Notes: generated by a model not told the origin, from the letters alone. A DNA stretch of 64,000 bases from DASVEG01 sp035540495 (GCA_035540495.1 DATLGL010000035.1:62001-126000), one strand, 5' to 3'; numbered from the stretch's first letter, positions 34,435-43,204 are shown. Translations and numbers: made by a program.

Positions 34435-35273
34435 CTCGCCCTCAGCCACCCGCTGACCGCGTCCCACCACGCCCGCGGGTTCTCGAACTGCGGGGAGTGG
34501 CCCGCATCCGGGAGCACGACCAGCTCTGCCCTCGGCATCGCCTCGGCCATTCGTTGGGAGTGGCCGAGGAACGGCGTGTCCTGCTCCCCCACGATCACGA
34601 GCGTCGGTACGTCGACGGCCCGCAGCTGGTCGAGGCGGTCGGACCCGGCGACCAGCTCGTCGACCAGACCCAACCACATGTGGGGCGACACGTTCAACGT
34701 CTTCCGGTCGCCGTAGGCCTCGTAGGACGGGTCTTCGGCGATCATCCGCTGGTAGGCCGGCGTGTCGAGCGGTCCGCCGCCTTCGAGCGCCTTCGACGCC
34801 TCCAGGTACGCAGCCATCCCGCCGTCCCGGATCACGGTCTTCGCGAGGTCGAGGAGGTCGGGCGGGATCTCGGCCAGGTGCCCGTGCGAGGTGTCCATCA
34901 GGATCAACCCCTCGAGCCGCTCGGGCGCCTTGATCGCCAGCGTCTGGGCGACCATCCCGCCCATCGAGTGGCCGAGCAGGGTGAAGGTCGGCCACCCGAG
35001 GGCATCGGCGAGCGCCAGCAGGTCGTCGGCCAGGATCGCCAAGGAGTACGCCGACTCGTCGTGAGGCTTGTCGCTCTCGCCATGCCCGCGCTGGTCAGGA
35101 GACACCGCGTGGAACCCGAGCGCCCCGAGCGCGTCCAAGTGATGGGCGAAGTCCTCCTTCGCGGCCGGGAAGCCGTGGACGAGCAGCAGGGGCCGCCCAC
35201 CGTCGGCCACCGTCGGCCCCGACTCGAGGACGGCGATGTCGACGGATCCCGCACGAACTCGATGCGATCGCAC
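34431..35273 (-). CDS. Alpha/beta hydrolase
   Basis: A 280-residue alpha/beta hydrolase with the oxyanion segment HGFPAAKED (33-41), nucleophile elbow GHSMGG (S103), acid D232 (GEQDTPF) and H259 (DAGHSP). The layout is that of haloperoxidase/esterase-like family V/VI hydrolases; the substrate is unknown. GTG 35273 is selected because a TACGCT -10 hexamer lies 7 nt upstream and the longer frame would run past the start of the divergent gene. Followed by the small membrane protein gene with an ATGA overlap. Confidence 0.85.
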   Translation of the reverse strand: MRSHRVRAGSVDIAVLESGPTVADGGRPLLLVHGFPAAKEDFAHHLDALGALGFHAVSPDQRGHGESDKPHDESAYSLAILADDLLALADALGWPTFTLLGHSMGGMVAQTLAIKAPERLEGLILMDTSHGHLAEIPPDLLDLAKTVIRDGGMAAYLEASKALEGGGPLDTPAYQRMIAEDPSYEAYGDRKTLNVSPHMWLGLVDELVAGSDRLDQLRAVDVPTLVIVGEQDTPFLGHSQRMAEAMPRAELVVLPDAGHSPQFENPRAWWDAVSGWLRAR

Positions 35274-35280
35274 GCGGCCG

Positions 35281-35290
35281 AGCGTACGCT
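35281..35290. promoter_or_regulatory. Palindromic bidirectional -10 element AGCGTACGCT
   Basis: The 10-bp palindrome contains TACGCT on both strands, overlapping by the central TA. On the plus strand it ends 6 nt before GTG 35297; on the minus strand it ends 7 nt before GTG 35273. Both genes would be transcribed leaderless from one shared site. Confidence 0.6.
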
Positions 35291-35296
35291 GGTCAT

Positions 35297-36307
35297 GTGG
35301 CGAGGATGCGGCGTAGCGAGCGCGCACCGGAGGCGGCGGAGGTGAGCCTCGGAGCCCGCGTGTGGGGCGTCGTACGCATCGTCGCCAGCGTCGCCATGCT
35401 CGCCGTCCTGCTCCCGCGCGCGTCGCGCCTCCTCGATCCTCTCTGGAAGCCGACCACGTTCCTGTGGCTCGCCGGCGCGGTCGCCGTCACGCTGATCGGC
35501 ATCGTGCTCGCGACCCTCCGCTGGCAGCGGGTGCTCATCGCGCTCGAGGTCCGCACCAAGGTCGGGCCGCTGCTGTCGAACTACCTCGCGGGCCTCTTCG
35601 TCTCGAACTTCCTGCCCACGACGATCGGCGGCGACGTCCTGCGGGTCACCCGGCTCTCGGCGCTGATCCACGAGCGGCCACGGTCGTTCGCGTCCGTCGT
35701 CCTCGAGCGGCTGACCGGGTGGATCGTCCTCCCCGTCATCTCGTTGGTGACGCTGATCATCAACCCCGGCCTGCTGCGGCCGCCGATCGACGACGCGAGC
35801 CGGCTCGTCATCCTGATCTCGCTCACGACGCTCGGCCTGCTCGGCCTGATCCTCTTCGGCGCGTCGTCGCCGACGGTGGGCCGGATGCTCGAGTCGAAGG
35901 ATGGTTGGCTGCGCTTCCTCAACGCGGTCCATCTCGGGCTCGCACGCTTCCGGCGCCAGCCCGGCGCGGCCTTCGAGGTGCTCGTGGTGGGCTTCGCCTA
36001 CCAGCTGGCCGTGGTGCTCGCTGCCTTCCTCGCGGCCAAGGCGCTCGGCCTCCCCATCGGATGGACCGCGGTGCTCGCGTTCATGCCTGCGGTCGCCATC
36101 GTCCAGGTGCTGCCGTTCCCGACGATCGGCGGGCTCGGCGTGCGCGAGGGTGCCTTCGTGCTCTTCCTGCATCCGCTCGGCGTCAGCGCCGACCAGGCGA
36201 TCACGCTGGGGCTGATCGTCTACGGGATCAATCTCCTCGCGAGCTTGTTGGGTGCCCCTGCCTTCGCCGTCGGCAATCGCCCGGCGCAGGCCGTCGCTTC
36301 CGCGTGA
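35297..36307 (+). CDS. UPF0104 / LPG-synthase-TM-like membrane protein (flippase-like)
   Basis: A 336-residue polytopic protein of the UPF0104 (YbhN-like) family, related to the membrane half of lysylphosphatidylglycerol synthase. Family motifs are NFLPTTIGGDVLRVTRL near residue 108 and FPTIGGLGVREGA near residue 275. Members are thought to move or present lipids and lipid-linked sugars across the membrane; the substrate here is unknown. The stop overlaps the PAP2 gene start (GTGA), which suggests a shared lipid role. Confidence 0.85.
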   Translation: MARMRRSERAPEAAEVSLGARVWGVVRIVASVAMLAVLLPRASRLLDPLWKPTTFLWLAGAVAVTLIGIVLATLRWQRVLIALEVRTKVGPLLSNYLAGLFVSNFLPTTIGGDVLRVTRLSALIHERPRSFASVVLERLTGWIVLPVISLVTLIINPGLLRPPIDDASRLVILISLTTLGLLGLILFGASSPTVGRMLESKDGWLRFLNAVHLGLARFRRQPGAAFEVLVVGFAYQLAVVLAAFLAAKALGLPIGWTAVLAFMPAVAIVQVLPFPTIGGLGVREGAFVLFLHPLGVSADQAITLGLIVYGINLLASLLGAPAFAVGNRPAQAVASA

Positions 36308-37116
36308 CGTCGGTCGACGTCGAGCGCGAACACGCGTCGTCCGGCGACACGCCCCTCCCCCGCCTCCGTTGGTGGCGCGAGGTCGTCTACATCGTCGTGT
36401 TCTACGTCGTGTACTCGTTCGTCCGGAACACTGGCGCCGCGACCGACTCGGCGAAGCGGGCGTTCGAGAACGCGAAGGACATCATCGCCATCGAGAAGGC
36501 GATGGGCCTGTACGTCGAGCGTTCGATCCAGGACGCCTTCCTCGACTGGACCTGGTTCATCCGGCTCTGGAACATCTTCTACGGCAGCTTCCACTTCGTC
36601 GTCACTGCCGGTGCCCTCGTGTGGTGCTTCCGGAAGATGCCCCGCCGCTACCCGAAGTGGCGCAACACCCTCGCCTTCACGACCGGCCTCGCGCTCATCG
36701 GGTTCGCGTTCTTCCCGCTGATGCCGCCCCGCCTGCTCCACACCGTCGATCCGTCGTACGGCTTCGTCGACACGCTGGCCAAGATCGGCGGGCTCTGGTC
36801 GTTCGACTCCGGAACGATGAAGTCGATCTCGAACCAATACGCCGCCATGCCGAGCCTGCACTTCGGCTGGTCGGCATGGTCGGCGTTCGTGCTGTGGCCG
36901 GCGACGGAGCGACGCCCGTTCTGGCGGGTGCTGGTCGTGCTCTACCCCGTGGCGACGCTGTTCGCCATCGTCGTCACCGCGAACCACTTCTGGCTCGACG
37001 CCGTCGGCGGCGCCGTCGTGCTGGCGGTCGGCTACGCGCTCGGCTCCGCGCTCTCCGCCTTTGCGGCCTCGAGGGCGCGGTCGTCGTCGTCGAACGTCGC
37101 CGCCTCGTCCTCCTGA
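36304..37116 (+). CDS. PAP2-superfamily membrane phosphatase/phosphotransferase
   Basis: A 270-residue integral membrane protein of the PAP2_3 group (inositol-phosphorylceramide-synthase-like). The catalytic motifs are MPSLHFGWSAW near residue 179 and ANHFWLDAVGG near residue 224, supplying the two active-site His and an Asp. It probably acts on a lipid phosphate or transfers a head group. The start GTG overlaps the upstream stop; a longer frame from 35362 is only a shadow of the UPF0104 gene. Its last 85 nt lie antisense to the end of the epimerase gene, an unusually long convergent overlap. Confidence 0.85.
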   Translation: MTSVDVEREHASSGDTPLPRLRWWREVVYIVVFYVVYSFVRNTGAATDSAKRAFENAKDIIAIEKAMGLYVERSIQDAFLDWTWFIRLWNIFYGSFHFVVTAGALVWCFRKMPRRYPKWRNTLAFTTGLALIGFAFFPLMPPRLLHTVDPSYGFVDTLAKIGGLWSFDSGTMKSISNQYAAMPSLHFGWSAWSAFVLWPATERRPFWRVLVVLYPVATLFAIVVTANHFWLDAVGGAVVLAVGYALGSALSAFAASRARSSSSNVAASSS

Positions 37117-38063
37117 GGCGGGTTGTCGAGGTGCCAGCGCACCGAGCGGCGCAGCGTCTCCATGGCGTCGTCGGGCGCCCAGCCCAGCACCCGGCGGGCC
37201 TTGCCGGAGTCGACGAGCAGGTGCTGGTCGATCGCGCTCGTCATCCCGAGGTCCGGCGGGAGCGTCTCGTCGGGCACCCGGACGAGCTCGATGCGGTCGG
37301 CAGCGTCCGCGGCCTCGAGGATCCACCTCGCCCGTAGCGCCGTCGTCGGCGTCCGCGTCTCGCCGAGGTTGAAGATCTCGCCGCCGACGTCGGTGCGGTC
37401 GGCCTCGAGCGCGAGCCGGACGCCGCGGGCGACGTCACCAACGTAGCCGTGGGTGAAGAGCGCGTTGCCCGCGCCGATGGGGATCCGCTCCCGGCCCGCG
37501 CGCACCCGGCGGAGGATGAACTCCTCGCGCCGCTGGTAGTCGCGCTCGCCGTAGGTCATCGGCAGGCGGAGGACGGTGCCGCCGCGGCCGAGCCACCGCT
37601 CCTCCACGTCAAGCTTCTCGTAGTCGTCCATGCCAGGGATCTGCCCCCGGTACGGGTACCGCTGGTCGCCGGTTCGCACCGGTGACGTCTCGTCGAGCGG
37701 CAACGCGTCGGTGACGGTGCCTGCGTGCAGCGCGCCGTAGGCGCGGTAGGTGTCCATGCTCGACAGGACGGCCAGACGCGTCGCGCTGCGGAGCGTGTCG
37801 ACGACACCGAGGACGTTGTCGGTGTCGGGCGCACCGATCGCCGCGCAGTCGACGATCGCTTCGGGAGCGAACGCCTCGACGTCGCCCCTGACTGCTCCGA
37901 GGTCGTTCCGGTCCGCGTGCAGGTGAGGTACGTCGGGGAGGTCGGGCGGCTCCCAGTTGCCACGGTGGACGATGCGGACGTCGTGGCCCGCATCCACCAA
38001 CTCGTCGACGATGGCCCGCCCGATGAAGCGGGTTCCCCCCAGAACCAGAACGCGCAACGGCAT
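37032..38063 (-). CDS. NAD(P)-dependent sugar epimerase/reductase (extended SDR)
   Basis: A 343-residue extended short-chain dehydrogenase with the Rossmann motif GGTRFIG (9-15), LAVLSSMDTYRAYG, the LRLPMTYGERD segment and GYVGDVARGVRLAL, typical of NAD-dependent epimerase/dehydratases acting on nucleotide sugars. The Tyr-Lys catalytic pair is not in the classical YxxxK spacing (DYEKLDVE instead). The acidic Ala/Glu-rich C-terminus from about residue 318 is the part overlapping the convergent PAP2 gene. ATG 38063; upstream reading belongs to the next gene's shadow. Confidence 0.82.
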   Translation of the reverse strand: MPLRVLVLGGTRFIGRAIVDELVDAGHDVRIVHRGNWEPPDLPDVPHLHADRNDLGAVRGDVEAFAPEAIVDCAAIGAPDTDNVLGVVDTLRSATRLAVLSSMDTYRAYGALHAGTVTDALPLDETSPVRTGDQRYPYRGQIPGMDDYEKLDVEERWLGRGGTVLRLPMTYGERDYQRREEFILRRVRAGRERIPIGAGNALFTHGYVGDVARGVRLALEADRTDVGGEIFNLGETRTPTTALRARWILEAADAADRIELVRVPDETLPPDLGMTSAIDQHLLVDSGKARRVLGWAPDDAMETLRRSVRWHLDNPPQEDEAATFDDDDRALEAAKAESAEPSA

Positions 38064-38098
38064 GGTTGCACGTTCTAGCGGCGCCCGACCGAGGTTGT

Positions 38099-38887
38099 CT
38101 AGAAGACGGCGTACCCGCCGTCGATGACGATGAGGTCGCCGGTGTGGTAGGCGGACGCCTGCGAGGCGAGGTAGACGGCGATGCCGCCGAAGTCGGCCGG
38201 CTCGCCCCATCGCCGCTCGGGGATGCGGGGCAGCACCTTGTCGCGGAACCTGTCGTAGGCGAGCGCGCCCTCGGTCATCGGTGTGTCGATCCAACCCGGC
38301 AGCACGGCGTTCGCCCGGATGTTGTAGCGGGCGTATTCGACGGCGAGGCCCTTCACCATCGAGATGACGGCGCCCTTGCACGACGCGTACGCCTGGTTCC
38401 GCGCCGCCCCCTCGATGGCCGACAGCGACGACGTCACCACCAGGCTGCCGCCCTCCCCTCGCTCCACCATGTGCTTCGCCGCGGCCCGGAAGGTGAGGAA
38501 CACGCCGTCGAGGTTCACCCGGGTGACCCGGCGCCAGCTGTCGAGGGTGAATTCGTGGAACGAGGGCGCCCCGCCCCCGATGCCGGCGTTGGCGAAGCAC
38601 GAGTCGACCTTGCCCAGCGCCTCGACCGTCCCGGCGAACGCCGCGTCGACCTGCTCCTCGTCGCCGACGTCGCACCGGAACGCGGCGACCTTCTGGCCCC
38701 GTCCGTCGGCCGCGGCGATGCCTTCGAGCTCGGCGAGGGCCTTCGCGTTCTTCTCCTCGTTCGTCCCCCAGATCGACACCGAGGCTCCGGATTCGACGAG
38801 CGCGCGGGCCATGCCGAGGCCGATGCCGCTGTTGCCGCCGGTGACGAGCGCGACGTGGCCGCTGAGATCGAAGGGTGCGTAAGGCAT
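38099..38887 (-). CDS. Classical short-chain dehydrogenase/reductase (SDR)
   Basis: A 262-residue classical SDR: cofactor motif TGGNSGIG (16-23), NAG near 100-102, and the catalytic Ser153/154, Tyr167 and Lys171 (YASCK), followed by the PGWIDTPM loop and the C-terminal IDGGYA. The acid residue and cofactor preference cannot be fixed by eye. It likely oxidises an alcohol or reduces a ketone, NAD-linked. ATG 38887 is preceded by a TACGTT -10 hexamer 7 nt away and no ribosome site. Confidence 0.88.
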   Translation of the reverse strand: MPYAPFDLSGHVALVTGGNSGIGLGMARALVESGASVSIWGTNEEKNAKALAELEGIAAADGRGQKVAAFRCDVGDEEQVDAAFAGTVEALGKVDSCFANAGIGGGAPSFHEFTLDSWRRVTRVNLDGVFLTFRAAAKHMVERGEGGSLVVTSSLSAIEGAARNQAYASCKGAVISMVKGLAVEYARYNIRANAVLPGWIDTPMTEGALAYDRFRDKVLPRIPERRWGEPADFGGIAVYLASQASAYHTGDLIVIDGGYAVF

Positions 38888-38894
38888 GGGCGGG

Positions 38895-38900
38895 AACGTA
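38895..38900 (-). promoter_or_regulatory. -10 hexamer TACGTT, leaderless-type promoter of the SDR gene
   Basis: Read on the minus strand, TACGTT ends 7 nt before ATG 38887 in the 33-nt divergent gap. The opposite GNAT gene has only a weaker AAGACT (38909-38914) 6 nt before its GTG. Confidence 0.5.
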
Positions 38901-38920
38901 CTCGGGGCAAGACTGCCGCC

Positions 38921-39676
38921 GTGGTTCGAGATCTGGCGGTCGACAGCGACACGAACCTGTGGGGCACGTGGCGCCACATCGGGAGTCGGACGAAGCTCGT
39001 CGACGAGGACGACGATCTGCTGATCACCGAGACCGGCGCGGCCATCCCGACGTTCAACCCGGTCTTCGTGAAGCGCATCCCCGACGACGCGGAGGCGCTG
39101 GTGAGGCGGGCGATCGACCGCACCGCGCCGGTGGTCATCACGGCGAACCCCGCGCTCGACGGGCTCGAACGGTTGCTCGCGGCGGCCGACGCCACCGGCC
39201 TCGTCGGGCGGGAGCGCCTGCCCGGGATGGTGATGGCCCTCGACGGCCCCGTACCTGGGCCGCCCGCCGCGCTCGAGATCCGTGAAGCCGACTCGGGCGA
39301 CGAGTGGGATGCCTACTTCGACGTCCTCTGCGAAGGCTTCGAGGTGCCTCACGACGTGGTCGCGCCGATGATCGATCCGTCGGTCTACGACAGCCCCGAC
39401 ATGGCCGCGTTGCTGGGCTTCGTCGACGGCCAGCCCGTCACCACGTCGCTGGCGTCGGTCGTCGACGACACGGCGGGGGTCTACAACGTGGCGACCGTCC
39501 CCTCGCACCGGCGGCGGGGGTACGGCGCGGTGATGACGTGGGCCGCTGCTGCATGGGGTCGGGCCCGCGGTTGCGCGGTCGCCGTTCTGCAGGCGTCGGC
39601 GATGGGACAGCCGCTGTACGAGGAGATGGGGTTCGTGGAGATCGTCCCCTACGTCCAGCTGATCGCGCCGGCGTGA
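38921..39676 (+). CDS. GNAT-family acetyltransferase
   Basis: A 251-residue protein with a degenerate N-terminal half and a C-terminal GNAT domain. The acetyl-CoA loop VATVPSHRRRGYGAVMT matches the R/Q-x-x-G-x-G/A pattern, followed by LQASAMGQPLYEEMGF, the beta7-alpha region with a GF end. Substrate unknown. The start is taken at GTG 38921, which makes residue 1-16 VVRDLAVDSDTNLWGT; the gene is divergent from the SDR with a 33-nt gap. Confidence 0.8.
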   Translation: MVRDLAVDSDTNLWGTWRHIGSRTKLVDEDDDLLITETGAAIPTFNPVFVKRIPDDAEALVRRAIDRTAPVVITANPALDGLERLLAAADATGLVGRERLPGMVMALDGPVPGPPAALEIREADSGDEWDAYFDVLCEGFEVPHDVVAPMIDPSVYDSPDMAALLGFVDGQPVTTSLASVVDDTAGVYNVATVPSHRRRGYGAVMTWAAAAWGRARGCAVAVLQASAMGQPLYEEMGFVEIVPYVQLIAPA

Positions 39677-39707
39677 CGCTCCTCATCCGTTAGCAGGGTT
39701 TACTCCG

Positions 39708-39713
39708 TAGACT
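39708..39713 (+). promoter_or_regulatory. -10 hexamer TAGACT before the GGPP synthase gene
   Basis: TAGACT ends 8 nt before ATG 39722 with no ribosome site, predicting a leaderless or nearly leaderless transcript for the crtE-crtI-crtB unit. No consensus -35 is visible. Confidence 0.45.
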
Positions 39714-39721
39714 CGGTCGGA

Positions 39722-40813
39722 ATGCTGTCGAACGAGACGTCGGACGACGTGACCGCAGCGTCAGCGGCACCGGCGGGGCTCGTCGAGATCGCGGCCGACG
39801 TCGCCGCGCGGATCGACGAGCTGCTGGAGGCGGAGATCTCGCGGTGGTCGGCCGTCGACGCCGACCTTCGTGAGCCGCTCGAGTCGTTGCGCAGTCTCGT
39901 GCTCGCGGGTGGGAAGCGCTTGCGGCCGGCGTTCTGTCACTGGGCGTTCGTCGGCGCGGGTGGCGATCCCGACGATCCCCGTGTGGTCGACGCAGGCGCG
40001 GCGCTCGAGCTCCTCCACACGTTCGCCCTGATCCACGACGACGTGATGGACGGATCGCTCACCCGGCGCGGTCTCGATGCGGTGCACGTCGACTTCGAGT
40101 CCCGTCATGCCGACGAGCGGTGGCGCGGCGAGGGCCGGCGCTTCGGCGAGGGTGTCGCGATCCTCGTCGGCGACCTCGCGTTCGTCTACGCCGACATGCT
40201 CCTGACCGGTGCGCCGCCGGACGCGATCGCGGTGTTCAACGAGCTGCGTCTCGAGGTCAACATCGGCCAGTACCTCGATCTGATCGGCACCGTTCGAGGG
40301 CAGGGCACGCGGGATGCCGCCCGCCGCATCTGCATCTACAAGTCGGGGAAGTACACCGTCGAGCGGCCGCTCCACCTCGGAGCCGCGCTCGCCGGGCGCC
40401 TGGCCGAGGTCGAGGAGCCCCTCTCGGGGTACGGGCTTCCGCTCGGCGAGGCGTTCCAGCTGCGCGACGACCTCCTCGGCGCGTTCGGCAACGAGACGCT
40501 GCTCGGGAAGCCCGTCGGCGACGACCTGCGCGAGGGCAAGCCCACCGCGCTCGTGGCGATGGCTCGGGAGCGTGCGTCAGGTGCAGGCGCGGCGTTGCTC
40601 GCCGACCGCTTCGGCGCGGTCGACCTCACCGACGACGAGGTCGCCGACCTGCAGACCGTGCTGCGCGAGACGGGCGCCGTGTCCGAGGTCGAGTCACGCA
40701 TCCACGAACTGGTCGCCTCGTCGCTCGAGTCGTTGCAGCGCTCGCCCCTGTCGGACGAGGCGAAGCAGCACCTCACCGACCTCGCGTTCTTCGTCGCCGG
40801 ACGCGACCACTAG
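39722..40813 (+). CDS. crtE: Geranylgeranyl diphosphate synthase (polyprenyl synthetase)
   Basis: A 363-residue trans-isoprenyl diphosphate synthase. The first Asp-rich motif is DDVMD (106-110) in LIHDDVMDGSLTRRG; the second region reads RDDLLGAFG (248-256), the actinobacterial variant with Gly at the last Asp position. GGKRLRP (63-69) binds IPP. Phe101, five residues before the first motif, is compatible with C15-C20 products, and the adjoining crtI and crtB argue for GGPP as precursor for phytoene. First gene of the carotenoid unit. Confidence 0.9.
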   Translation: MLSNETSDDVTAASAAPAGLVEIAADVAARIDELLEAEISRWSAVDADLREPLESLRSLVLAGGKRLRPAFCHWAFVGAGGDPDDPRVVDAGAALELLHTFALIHDDVMDGSLTRRGLDAVHVDFESRHADERWRGEGRRFGEGVAILVGDLAFVYADMLLTGAPPDAIAVFNELRLEVNIGQYLDLIGTVRGQGTRDAARRICIYKSGKYTVERPLHLGAALAGRLAEVEEPLSGYGLPLGEAFQLRDDLLGAFGNETLLGKPVGDDLREGKPTALVAMARERASGAGAALLADRFGAVDLTDDEVADLQTVLRETGAVSEVESRIHELVASSLESLQRSPLSDEAKQHLTDLAFFVAGRDH

Positions 40814-40846
40814 GTCGCCTCGGCCCCCGGGGACGATCGGAGCGAG

Positions 40847-42325
40847 ATGCGGATCGTCGTCGTCGGCGCCGGGCTCGGCGGGTTGTCGGCCGCATGCCAT
40901 CTCGCCGGCGCGGGACACGAGGTGGTCGTCGTCGAGCGTGATGCGCACGCCGGCGGGCGAGTCATGGCGGTGCAGGAAGCGGGCTACACCCTCGACCTCG
41001 GAGCGACCGTCCTCACCATGACGGGGATCCTCGCCGACGTGTTCGCAGCCGCGGGCACGAGCCTCGACGACCACCTCGTCGTGAAGCCGGTCGACCCGAT
41101 GTACCGGGCGACGTTCCCCGACGCCGGGCCGTTGCGGGTCCGTCAAGGGCGAGAGGCGATGGTCGAGGAGATCCGGCGCGAGTGCGGCGCCGCTGAGGCC
41201 GATGCCTTCGTCCGCTTCTGCGCGTGGCTGCGCGAGCTCTACGAGGTCGAGTGGCCGAACTTCATCGCCCGCAACTTCGACTCGGTCGTCGACCTCGCGT
41301 GGCCGCTCGGTCCGATCATCTCGCTGCTGCGCCTCGGTGGCTTGCGGCGGCTCGACAAGGTCGTGTCTTCGTACTTCCGAGACCCCCGCCTGCAGAAGCT
41401 CCTGTCGTTCCAGGCGATGTACGCCGGTCTGTCGCCGTTCGACGCGCTCGCCGTCTACGCGGTGATCACGTACATGGACACCGTCGAAGGCGTCTACTAC
41501 CCCGAGGGCGGGATGTCGGCGATCGGTCGAGCCCTGGCCGACGCCGCGATCGGCACCGGACGGTGCGACATCCGGTACTCGTCGCCGGTCGAGGCCATCC
41601 TGCCGGGCACGCGGCCGTCCGTGCGCTTGGCGTCGGGTGAGACCTTGATCGCCGACGTCGTGGTCGCCAACCCGGACCTGCCCGTTGCCTACCGCTCGCT
41701 GATCGACGAGAGCGCCGACGGCTCGGTCCGCACCCCCCGCGTCGCCCGCACCGGGGAGTACTCGCCGTCGTGCGCTCTGTGGGTCGCGGGTGTGCAGGGC
41801 TCGTTGCCGGATGGCGCCGCCCACCACAACATCCACTTCGGCGGGCAGTGGCGGGAGGCGTTCGACGCGCTGTTGAAGGACGGGCAACGCATGCCCGACC
41901 CGTCGATCCTCGTCACGTCCCACTCGTATTCCGATCCCTCGCTCGCACCCGCCGGCGGCTCGACGCTCTACGCGCTCGAGCCGGCGCCGAACCTCGACGG
42001 CCGCATCGACTGGTCGCGCGAGCGGGACGGGTTCCGGGCGTCGCTGATCGAGCGGGTCGGGTCGTTCGGGTACCCGATCGAGGTGATCGAGGCGGAGCGA
42101 TTTCTCGATCCGGTCGACTGGGAGCGGATGGGGATGGAGCGGGGAACGCCGTTCGGGCTGTCGCACCGCTTCTTCCAGAGCGGGCCGTTCCGCCCCCGGA
42201 ACGTCGACAAGCGGGTGCCGGGCGTGGTGTTCGTGGGGTCGTCGACGGTGCCCGGCGTCGGCGTGCCGATGGTGCTGGTGTCGGGACGGCTGGCGGCCGA
42301 GCGAGTGGAGGCGATCAACCGATGA
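40847..42325 (+). CDS. crtI: Phytoene desaturase CrtI
   Basis: CrtI oxidises phytoene stepwise towards lycopene using FAD. The 492-residue protein has the N-terminal dinucleotide motif GAGLGGLSAA (7-16), VVVERDAHAGGRV, the family segment GVYYPEGGMSAIGRAL and the C-terminal FAD-binding stretch FVGSSTVPGVGVPMVLVSGRLAA. The number of desaturation steps cannot be told from sequence. GGAGCGAG precedes the ATG. Its stop overlaps the crtB start (ATGA). Confidence 0.93.
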   Translation: MRIVVVGAGLGGLSAACHLAGAGHEVVVVERDAHAGGRVMAVQEAGYTLDLGATVLTMTGILADVFAAAGTSLDDHLVVKPVDPMYRATFPDAGPLRVRQGREAMVEEIRRECGAAEADAFVRFCAWLRELYEVEWPNFIARNFDSVVDLAWPLGPIISLLRLGGLRRLDKVVSSYFRDPRLQKLLSFQAMYAGLSPFDALAVYAVITYMDTVEGVYYPEGGMSAIGRALADAAIGTGRCDIRYSSPVEAILPGTRPSVRLASGETLIADVVVANPDLPVAYRSLIDESADGSVRTPRVARTGEYSPSCALWVAGVQGSLPDGAAHHNIHFGGQWREAFDALLKDGQRMPDPSILVTSHSYSDPSLAPAGGSTLYALEPAPNLDGRIDWSRERDGFRASLIERVGSFGYPIEVIEAERFLDPVDWERMGMERGTPFGLSHRFFQSGPFRPRNVDKRVPGVVFVGSSTVPGVGVPMVLVSGRLAAERVEAINR

Positions 42326-43185
42326 CCACGCTCGAGGAGTCGTACGAGCGGTGCCGCGAGCTCAACAAGCGGTACGGCACGACGTACTACTGGTCGACCT
42401 ACCTGCTGCCCAAGGTGAAGCGCCACCACGTGCACGCGCTCTACGGGTTCTGCCGGTACGCGGACGACATCGTCGACGATCTCGGTCCTGCCTCCGTCGA
42501 ATCGCGCGCCGCTGCGTTGCGCGACTTCGGCGACCGCTTCTTCGCCGACCTCGACGCCGGACGCTCCGACGATCCGGTGCTGCGGGCCGTCGTACACACG
42601 GTCCGGTCGTTCGACATCGACCCGGAGTGCTTCCGCCGCTTCCTCCGGTCGATGACGATGGATCTCACCGTCGCCGAGTACGACACGTACGACGACCTGC
42701 TCGTCTACATGGACGGGTCGGCCGCGGTGATCGGCGAGATGATGCTGCCGATCCTCGAGCCGTTCTCGTTCCAACTGGCACTTCAACATGCCCGTGACCT
42801 CGGCAACGCGTTCCAGCTGACGAACTTCCTCCGCGACGTCGCCGAAGACCTCGACCGCGGGCGCGTCTACATCCCGCAGGAGGACGTGCGGAAGTTCGCC
42901 GCAGAGGCGGCGCTGCGCGAGCGGCGGGTCAGCTCGGAGTGGATCGAGCTGATGCGCTTCGAGATCGCCCGCACCCGTGAGCTGTACGCGTCAGCCGATC
43001 TCGGCGTCGACATGCTTCCGCCGGCGTCGGCACAGTGCATCGCCACCGCCCGCCGCCTCTACTCCGGGATCCTCGAGCGGATCGAAGCCGCCGGCTACGA
43101 CGTCTTCACCAGCCGGGTGAACGTGCCGACCTGGCAGAAGGTGCGCGCGGCCGCTCCGGCCTTCCTCCCGTTCTTGCGCGCCTGA
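42322..43185 (+). CDS. crtB: Phytoene synthase CrtB
   Basis: CrtB condenses two GGPP into phytoene. The 287-residue protein has both Asp-rich motifs: YADDIVDD (46-53) and NFLRDVAEDLDRGRVYIP (168-185), plus HVHALYGFCR ahead of the first. ATG 42322 overlaps the crtI stop. The gene ends 4 nt from the convergent crtZ, and a single perfect hairpin covers both stop codons. Confidence 0.94.
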   Translation: MTTLEESYERCRELNKRYGTTYYWSTYLLPKVKRHHVHALYGFCRYADDIVDDLGPASVESRAAALRDFGDRFFADLDAGRSDDPVLRAVVHTVRSFDIDPECFRRFLRSMTMDLTVAEYDTYDDLLVYMDGSAAVIGEMMLPILEPFSFQLALQHARDLGNAFQLTNFLRDVAEDLDRGRVYIPQEDVRKFAAEAALRERRVSSEWIELMRFEIARTRELYASADLGVDMLPPASAQCIATARRLYSGILERIEAAGYDVFTSRVNVPTWQKVRAAAPAFLPFLRA

Positions 43186-43204
43186 GGCGTCACCATGACG
43201 CCTC
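43184..43204. terminator. Bidirectional terminator spanning the crtB and crtZ stop codons
   Basis: GAGGCGTCA and TGACGCCTC are perfect 9-nt complementary arms around CCA. The left arm includes the last two bases of the crtB stop and the crtZ stop (43190-43192); the right arm lies in the final crtZ codons. One short hairpin could stop both transcripts. Confidence 0.6.
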
